DNA of 64,000 nt, taken from the NCBI RefSeq assembly GCF_029626175.1, contig NZ_JARUBM010000002.1, forward strand, positions 3,365,001-3,429,000, written 5' to 3'. The notes under the pieces are model-generated. The model was not told where the DNA came from. It did not search any database and saw nothing but the letters and a program-made list of their open reading frames with translations. Positions 59,207 to 64,000 of this stretch are shown piece by piece. The position numbers and the translations under genes are program-made. Positions within the stretch are counted from its first letter, which is position 1. Every line of letters starts with the position of its first letter. The stretch comes from Micromonospora sp. WMMD1082 (GTDB taxonomy: Bacteria; Actinomycetota; Actinomycetes; Mycobacteriales; Micromonosporaceae).

Positions 59207-59785
59207 GTGACCGCACGTATCTCAGGTCGTAACGCCGCGCCCGCTCGTACCGAGAGCGAGGAGAGGACCATCAGCGACCACGACGCCCACCTGCTGCGCG
59301 CTCTGCACGACGAGCATGCCGAGGCGCTGTACGCGCACGCGTTGCGGCTGGTCAACGGCGACCGGCAGCGTGCCGAGGACCTGGTTCAGGAGACGCTGCT
59401 CCGGGCCTGGCGGCACCCGGAGTCGCTCGACCCGCGGCGCGGTTCGGTGCGCGCCTGGCTGTTCACCACGGCACGCAACCTCGCCATCGACGCCTGGCGG
59501 CGACGGTCCACCCGGGTCGGCGAGGTCTACACCGACGAGATCCCCGAGCCGCCGGAGGTCGTCGACGAGACCGAACGCGCGGTCGAGGCGTGGACGGTCG
59601 CGGAGGCGCTCAACCGGCTCAGTCCCTCGCACCGGGACGTGCTGGTCGAATGCTTCTACCAGGGGCGATCGGTCTCCGAGGCGGCCTCCCGGCTCGGGGT
59701 GCCGCCGGGCACGGTGAAGTCCCGCACCCACTACGCGTTGCGCTCCCTACGGCTGGTCCTGGCCGAGATGGGGGTGACCAGGTGA
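59207..59785 (+). CDS. ECF-type RNA polymerase sigma factor
   Basis: 192 residues from GTG 59207. Region 2 has NGDRQRAEDLVQETLLRAWRHP and VRAWLFTTARNLAIDAWRRR; region 4 has LSPSHRDVLVECFYQGRSVSEAASRLGVPPGTVKSR. The stop overlaps the next gene, a zinc-finger anti-sigma factor. It resembles the SigL/SigK-type pairs. It is divergent from the phoX gene. Confidence 0.92.
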   Translation: MTARISGRNAAPARTESEERTISDHDAHLLRALHDEHAEALYAHALRLVNGDRQRAEDLVQETLLRAWRHPESLDPRRGSVRAWLFTTARNLAIDAWRRRSTRVGEVYTDEIPEPPEVVDETERAVEAWTVAEALNRLSPSHRDVLVECFYQGRSVSEAASRLGVPPGTVKSRTHYALRSLRLVLAEMGVTR

Positions 59786-60474
59786 ACCGCTGCGAGTTCG
59801 CGTACGACGACGGCGCGTACGTGCTGGGCGCGCTCTCCCCGACCGACCGCGCGGCCTACGAACGGCACCTCGTCGACTGTCCCGCCTGCCAGCAGTCCGT
59901 CTCGGAGATAGCCGTCCTGCCCGGCCTGCTCGGCCGGTTGGACCCGGCCAGCCTGGAGCAGTTCCTGCCACCGCCGGAGAACCCACGGGTGCCCGAGCTG
60001 CTCGGCGCCGCGCGGGACCGCCGGCGCCGCGAGCGGCAGGCCAACCGATTGCGGTACGCGGTCACCGGCCTGGCCGCGGCCGCGTTCGCCCTGGTGGTCG
60101 GCTTCGGCGTGGCCACCATGCTGCCGGGGCAGGTGCCGGGCGCGCCGGTGGCCCAGGTGCGGATGGTCGAGATGCAGCCGGTGGCCGGGTCGGTGCCGGT
60201 GCATGCCGAGATCGGGCTGAAGGGCACCAACTGGGGCACCGAGGTGACCATGCACTGCGGCTACGACGAGCGGGCCGGGTACGGCAAGGCGAACACCTTC
60301 CGGCTGGTGGCGTACGCCGGCGACGGCTCGGCGGAGCAGATCGGTTCCTGGCTGGCCGCTCCCGGCGACGATCTGCGGATCAGCGGCGCGACCCGGTTCA
60401 CCAACGCCGAGCTGGTCCGGCTGGAACTGATCCGCGCCGACGGCACCCCCGTCCTCGCCTACGAGGTCCGCTGA
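59782..60474 (+). CDS. Membrane-bound zinc anti-sigma factor
   Basis: 230 residues from GTG 59782 (overlaps the sigma stop). The N-terminal HLVDCPAC (His29, Cys33, Cys36) is the ZAS zinc motif. A single helix lies near 89-110 and an extracellular beta domain follows (about 115-230). It should hold its sigma factor at the membrane until an outside or redox signal. Confidence 0.9.
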   Translation: MNRCEFAYDDGAYVLGALSPTDRAAYERHLVDCPACQQSVSEIAVLPGLLGRLDPASLEQFLPPPENPRVPELLGAARDRRRRERQANRLRYAVTGLAAAAFALVVGFGVATMLPGQVPGAPVAQVRMVEMQPVAGSVPVHAEIGLKGTNWGTEVTMHCGYDERAGYGKANTFRLVAYAGDGSAEQIGSWLAAPGDDLRISGATRFTNAELVRLELIRADGTPVLAYEVR

Positions 60475-60523
60475 CCCGCCCGGAAGGCCGGTCGCCGGTG
60501 AGCCGACGCGGCACGGTCCGGTG

Positions 60524-61459
60524 TCAACGCGGGGCGGGCACGGCGCCCGGTGATCCGACGGCAGCGTCCAGGCGCGGCCGGCGGGCCTGCCGGGCGTGGC
60601 GGAGCGCGTCGGCGGTGAAGACGATCAGAGCGAGCCAGACCAGGGCGAAACCGGCCAGGCGGGCCGGTGGCATCGGCTCGTGGAAGATCAGCACGCCGCA
60701 GCCGAGCTGGAGGATCGGCGCGACGTACTGGAGCATGCCCAGCGCGGTCAGCGGCAGCCGGTTGGCGGCACCGGCGAAGAGCAGCAGCGGGATGGCGGTC
60801 AACGCGCCCGCGAGCACCAGCAGCGCCGTGTGCCCGGTCGAGACGTGGCCGAACGTGGCGCCACCGGTGGCGCCGAGCCAGCCGAGGAAGACCAGCGCGG
60901 GCAGCGACAGCACGGCCGACTCGACGAACAGACCCTCCGCAGCGGGCAGGGCGAGGCGCTTCTTCGCCAGGCTGTAGCCGCCGAAGGTGAACGCCAGGAC
61001 CAGTGCGAGGTACGGCGGCCGGCCGTAGTCGACGGTGAGCACGGCCACCGCCAGCGCGCCCACGCCCAGCGCGGCCCACTGCGCCGGGCGCAGCCGCTCG
61101 CGGAGCACCAGCACCCCGAGCAGCACCACCACCAGCGGGTTGATGAAGTACCCGAGGGCGGTCTCCACCACCCGGTCGGAGTTGACGCCGTAGATATAGG
61201 TGAACCAGTTGACCGCGATCAGCGCGGCGGCGGCGCCGATCCCCGCCAGTGCCCGCGGCCGGCGCAGCAGGGCCCGCAGGAGGCCGATGTTGCGCATCGC
61301 GGCGAGCAGCAGGGCGACGAACGCGACGGACCAGACCACCCGGTGGGCAAGGATCTCCAGCGGGCCGGCCGGGCGCAGCAGCTTGAAGTAGAGCGGAAAG
61401 AAGCCCCACAGCAGGTACGCGCCGAGTCCGTACAGATATCCGAGGCGCAGTGGCGTCAC
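60524..61459 (-). CDS. rarD: RarD-type EamA-family transporter
   Basis: 311 residues from GTG 61459. Ten helices; GLGAYLLWGFFPLYFKLL, EILAHRVVWSVAFV and IAVNWFTYIYGVNSDRVVETALGYFINPL are RarD features. Substrate unknown. A GNAT gene lies 17 bases upstream on the same strand, so the two are probably co-transcribed. Confidence 0.9.
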   Translation of the reverse strand: MTPLRLGYLYGLGAYLLWGFFPLYFKLLRPAGPLEILAHRVVWSVAFVALLLAAMRNIGLLRALLRRPRALAGIGAAAALIAVNWFTYIYGVNSDRVVETALGYFINPLVVVLLGVLVLRERLRPAQWAALGVGALAVAVLTVDYGRPPYLALVLAFTFGGYSLAKKRLALPAAEGLFVESAVLSLPALVFLGWLGATGGATFGHVSTGHTALLVLAGALTAIPLLLFAGAANRLPLTALGMLQYVAPILQLGCGVLIFHEPMPPARLAGFALVWLALIVFTADALRHARQARRPRLDAAVGSPGAVPAPR

Positions 61460-61476
61460 GCCTTCACCGTAAGGGG

Positions 61477-61953
61477 CTAACGCGCCTGTTGCTCCTTGCT
61501 GGTGAGCGGGCTCACGGCCAGGTCACGGCGGTCGAGTTCCATCCACCGGTCGGCGAGCACGCCGGCGAAGCCGATCTTCGCGTACAGCGCGTGGGCGTCG
61601 TTGGTGGCCAGCAGGATGCGGCGTACGCCCAGCTCGGCCAGGTGGTCGCGGACCGCAGCCGCCAGCCAGGTGCCCAGCCCACGACCTCGCTCGGCGCGGT
61701 CGACATAGACGTCGCAGAGATAGCCGAAGGTTGCCCGGTCGGTGATCACCCGGGCGACGGCGACCTGCCGGCCGTCCGTCGGCCGGTACGCGCCGAACCC
61801 GATCGAACCGGCGAACCCGCGCGCGACCGTGTCGCGGTCACGCCCGAGGGCCCAGTACGCGTCCGTGGAGAGCCAGGTGTGCACCAGGTCCAGATCGAGC
61901 CGAGCGGCGTCCGTACTGATCGTGTAACCGTCGTCGCGGGTCAGGGTGAACAT
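61477..61953 (-). CDS. GNAT-family N-acetyltransferase
   Basis: 158 residues from ATG 61953. YLCDVYVDRAERGRGLGTWLAAAVRDHL carries the acetyl-CoA-binding R/QxxGxG/A motif as RGRGLG, followed by ALYAKIGFAG. N-terminal YWALGRDRDTV resembles small actinobacterial GNATs. Substrate unknown. Confidence 0.88.
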   Translation of the reverse strand: MFTLTRDDGYTISTDAARLDLDLVHTWLSTDAYWALGRDRDTVARGFAGSIGFGAYRPTDGRQVAVARVITDRATFGYLCDVYVDRAERGRGLGTWLAAAVRDHLAELGVRRILLATNDAHALYAKIGFAGVLADRWMELDRRDLAVSPLTSKEQQAR

Positions 61954-62085
61954 CCCGGTGACACTAGCGCGGCCGCAGGGTCCGTCTCCCGGGATGTGCC
62001 GGCGCTGCGTGACCTGCGGACCCCGGGCGGTCGCCGATGTGCGGTGACGCCCGGGGTCGCGGCGGCGGTGGGGAGGTGCCGGTGG

Positions 62086-62472
62086 TCAGTCGCGGTCGAG
62101 GATGGCGCCGAGGATCCAGGTGACGATGCCGACGAAGAGCGCGCCCAGCACCGCGGCCGGCCAGAAGCCGTCGACGTCGAAGGGCAGCCCCACCTGGTCC
62201 GCGATCCAGCCGGTGAGCAGGAACAGCAGGCCGTTCACCACCAGCGCGATCAGCCCGAGGGTGAGCAGGTAGAAGGCACAGCCGACGGTCTTGATGATCG
62301 GCTGGAGCACCGCGTTGACCACGCCGAAGATGACCGCCACGAGGAGCAGCGTCAGCACCGTCTCGGTGACCGAGTCCGCGTCGAGAGAGATGCCGGGGAT
62401 GACCAGCGTGGCGAGCCAGAAGGCCACCGCCGTGGCGCCCACCCTGATCAGGAGACCCTTCAGAAAACCCAT
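62086..62472 (-). CDS. Four-TM phage-holin-4-like membrane protein
   Basis: 128 residues from ATG 62472 (a nearby ATG at 62481 is an alternative). Four hydrophobic segments with IFGVVNAVLQPIIKTVGCAFYLLTLGL fit the Phage_holin_4_2 family, widespread in bacterial chromosomes and not evidence of a prophage. Function unknown. Confidence 0.82.
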   Translation of the reverse strand: MGFLKGLLIRVGATAVAFWLATLVIPGISLDADSVTETVLTLLLVAVIFGVVNAVLQPIIKTVGCAFYLLTLGLIALVVNGLLFLLTGWIADQVGLPFDVDGFWPAAVLGALFVGIVTWILGAILDRD

Positions 62473-62720
62473 GGCGGGCATGCTGCCACGCCGGACGCGT
62501 GGGCGGAACCCGATCATCCGGCACGACCTGGCCGTCACCCCACCGCAGTGACCCACAGTTGCCCGCATTGTCCACAGGAGAGTGGGGAGGGGTAGCAGAA
62601 CCGCGATCGTGTCGCTACTGTCAGCGACGAGTTCTCATTGGCCCGTCCCGCGTCGTGCTCGCCCTCCGGCGTCGCGGGTGGTGCGTTCACCGCAGGGTCA
62701 GCCACGATCGAGGAGACGAG

Positions 62721-63053
62721 GTGACGTCCGGGGTGTCCCAGACCCAGGCAGAGGCCGCGGTGATGCAGCAGACCGCGGCGAAGTTCGAGCAGACGGACCA
62801 GTCGTTGCAGTCGATGCTGAGCGGGTTGTTGGCCCAACTGGAGGTCCTTCAACAGGCCTGGCGTGGGGCTGGCGGGCGCTCGTTCGAGCAGGTCAAACAG
62901 CAGTGGGCGCAGGATCAGGCGAGTCTTCAGCAGGCGCTGCGGGAGACGGCGGGCGCGATCCGCACCGCGGGCACGCAGTACGACGCGTCGGACACGGAGG
63001 CGGCCGGCCGGATGGCCGCCACCAACCGCGGCGGGATCCAGCTGCCGCTCTAG
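62721..63053 (+). CDS. WXG100-family (ESAT-6-like) protein
   Basis: 110 residues from GTG 62721, after GAGGAGACGAG. Two helices flank the WRG turn (LQQAWRGAGGRSFEQ), with a C-terminal basic/amide tail. Such proteins are exported by type VII secretion as helical-hairpin dimers. It lies 25 bases before a second WXG100 gene, so they probably pair. Confidence 0.92.
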   Translation: MTSGVSQTQAEAAVMQQTAAKFEQTDQSLQSMLSGLLAQLEVLQQAWRGAGGRSFEQVKQQWAQDQASLQQALRETAGAIRTAGTQYDASDTEAAGRMAATNRGGIQLPL

Positions 63054-63078
63054 GCCACGACCCAGGGGGAAGAATCCG

Positions 63079-63372
63079 ATGGAGCACGGTGTGCTGGTCG
63101 TCAACTTCGCCGCGTTGCAACAGGCCAGCGCGGACATCCAGCGGGCGTTGAACACGCTCGACTCACAGCTCGGCCAGTTGGAGCGCGATGCGGCGCCGTT
63201 GGTCGCCAGCTGGTCCGGCGAGGCCCAGCAGGCTTACGAGCAACGCCAGGCGCGGTGGCGGAACGCCTCGCGGGATCTCCAGGCGATGCTGCGAGACATC
63301 AAGCTCGCGGTGGACGAGTCCGCGGCCGACTATCTCGACACGGAGAAGCGGAACGCCGGCCTCTTCCGGTGA
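63079..63372 (+). CDS. Second WXG100-family protein
   Basis: 97 residues from ATG 63079. VASWSGEAQQAYEQRQARW contains the WSG turn between two amphipathic helices. Near the C-terminus ESAADYLDTEKRN is close to the YxxxD/E secretion signal (Tyr-Leu-Asp-Thr-Glu). It is probably the partner of the preceding protein. Confidence 0.92.
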   Translation: MEHGVLVVNFAALQQASADIQRALNTLDSQLGQLERDAAPLVASWSGEAQQAYEQRQARWRNASRDLQAMLRDIKLAVDESAADYLDTEKRNAGLFR

Positions 63373-63445
63373 ACCCTTCTCGGCGGGTCTCCCGACCAGG
63401 GGTGACGCCGGTCCTACCGGGGCCGGCGTCACGCACTCGCGGTGC

Positions 63446-64000
63446 TCAATCCGAATCGGCTGGGCGCCAGCGGCGTCGGGCCCCACGGGGCACGACCAAC
63501 GCCGTCACCGCGACGGCGGCCACCACCAGCAGCCCGACGGTGGCCAGCAGCAGTGCGCGTTCCCGGGCGGTGGCCCGGCGGTCCTGGCGCGCCAGCAGCG
63601 CCGGATCGGGCCGGTCATCCGCCAGCGCGGTCACCGGTTGCGAGCGCCGCGACGGACCGCCGCCGGCCTCGGTGACGGCCCGGTACGGGTTGAGCACCCC
63701 CGCACCGTGTCCACCGCCGGGGGCCGGGTCGGCGGTGCTGACGATCCGCCGGGCCACCTCGGCCGCGGTGAGGTCGGGGCGGTACTGGCGGAGCAGGACG
63801 GCGGTGGCGGCGACGAAGGGCACGGCGTAACTGGTCCCCTCGGCCCGATGGTGGCCCTGCCCGGGCGCGGCGATCAGCACATCGGTGCCGGGCGCGACCA
63901 GGTCCACGTGGGCGCCGGTCTGGGAGAAGTCGGCCCGCACCCCGTCCGCGCCGATCGCGCCGACCCCGAGCACCCCGTCGTACGCCGCAGGGTAGGGGAG
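63446..64000 (-). CDS. C-terminal part of a mycosin-type subtilisin protease (cut by window end)
   Basis: The frame stays open to base 64000. GTSYAVPFVAATAVLLRQY carries the catalytic Ser (GTS), and before it YDGVLGVGAIGADG and VDLVAPGTDVLIAAPGQG. After the protease domain comes an Arg-rich linker, one membrane helix (LLLATVGLLVVAAVAVTALV) and a basic tail. This is the layout of MycP of type VII systems. The Asp and His of the triad lie outside the window. It converges on the WXG100 genes. Confidence 0.9.
   Translation of the reverse strand, partial: LPYPAAYDGVLGVGAIGADGVRADFSQTGAHVDLVAPGTDVLIAAPGQGHHRAEGTSYAVPFVAATAVLLRQYRPDLTAAEVARRIVSTADPAPGGGHGAGVLNPYRAVTEAGGGPSRRSQPVTALADDRPDPALLARQDRRATARERALLLATVGLLVVAAVAVTALVVPRGARRRWRPADSD

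Noticed and set aside
62086..62472. Prophage remnant based on a phage-holin-4 domain
   Set aside because: This family is common in chromosomes and no other phage gene is nearby.

Overview
The window is about 64 kb of very GC-rich DNA with actinobacterial gene style: many GTG starts, 4-bp stop/start overlaps, leaderless promoters and C/G-ending codons. A futalosine menaquinone pathway, Scr1-type XRE regulators paired with DUF397 proteins, WXG100/mycosin genes and short intergenic repeats together point to Micromonosporaceae, most likely Micromonospora. The family call is an inference from gene content; no 16S gene or other taxonomic marker is present.

Region 1 (1-11162) is the most unusual part: a cell-surface locus, apparently transcribed rightward. 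It encodes two different PstS-like secreted binding proteins, one with a C-terminal membrane anchor. It also encodes an Ig-repeat protein with an LAKTG sorting signal, a sortase-fold membrane protein whose catalytic His and Cys positions are Arg and Ala, and a PstB-type ATPase with no permease genes beside it. The locus ends with a secreted WxL-like protein, a DUF916 (WxL-interacting) membrane protein and a small LPRTG protein, an order resembling Firmicute WxL operons. The two Ig proteins share a 328-bp perfectly identical DNA block with codon use unlike its surroundings.

Region 2 (11198-25075) holds two small membrane proteins, a secreted M14 carboxypeptidase, a cobalamin riboswitch controlling a BtuFCD-type importer, a VOC protein, a HelD-like helicase, an ArsR-type regulator with an MFS exporter (a palindromic operator overlaps the exporter's start), mqnA, and two tandem serine-hydrolase paralogues.

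Region 3 (25437-31474) contains the phenylacetyl-CoA epoxidase operon paaABCDE, then a small lower-GC accessory stretch with an XRE/DUF397 pair, a perfect 17-bp palindrome in the divergent promoter, and a DUF3800-like gene.

Region 4 (31753-54584) is a menaquinone and respiration block: mqnC, an LPVTG surface protein, menG, a MenJ-like reductase, the complete 14-gene nuoA-N operon and a polyprenyl diphosphate synthase. mqnA lies further upstream. Together they make and methylate the quinone, attach or process its tail, and reduce it through complex I. Three junctions in the nuo operon carry a shared intergenic repeat that supplies the ribosome-binding site.

Region 5 (54680-64000) holds an MFS transporter divergent from an IclR-type regulator, a Tat-exported PhoX phosphatase with a PHO-box-like site, an ECF sigma/anti-sigma pair, RarD, a GNAT acetyltransferase, a four-TM membrane protein, and the edge of a type VII secretion locus (two WXG100 proteins and a convergent, truncated mycosin). 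No tRNA, rRNA, CRISPR array or insertion sequence was recognised.
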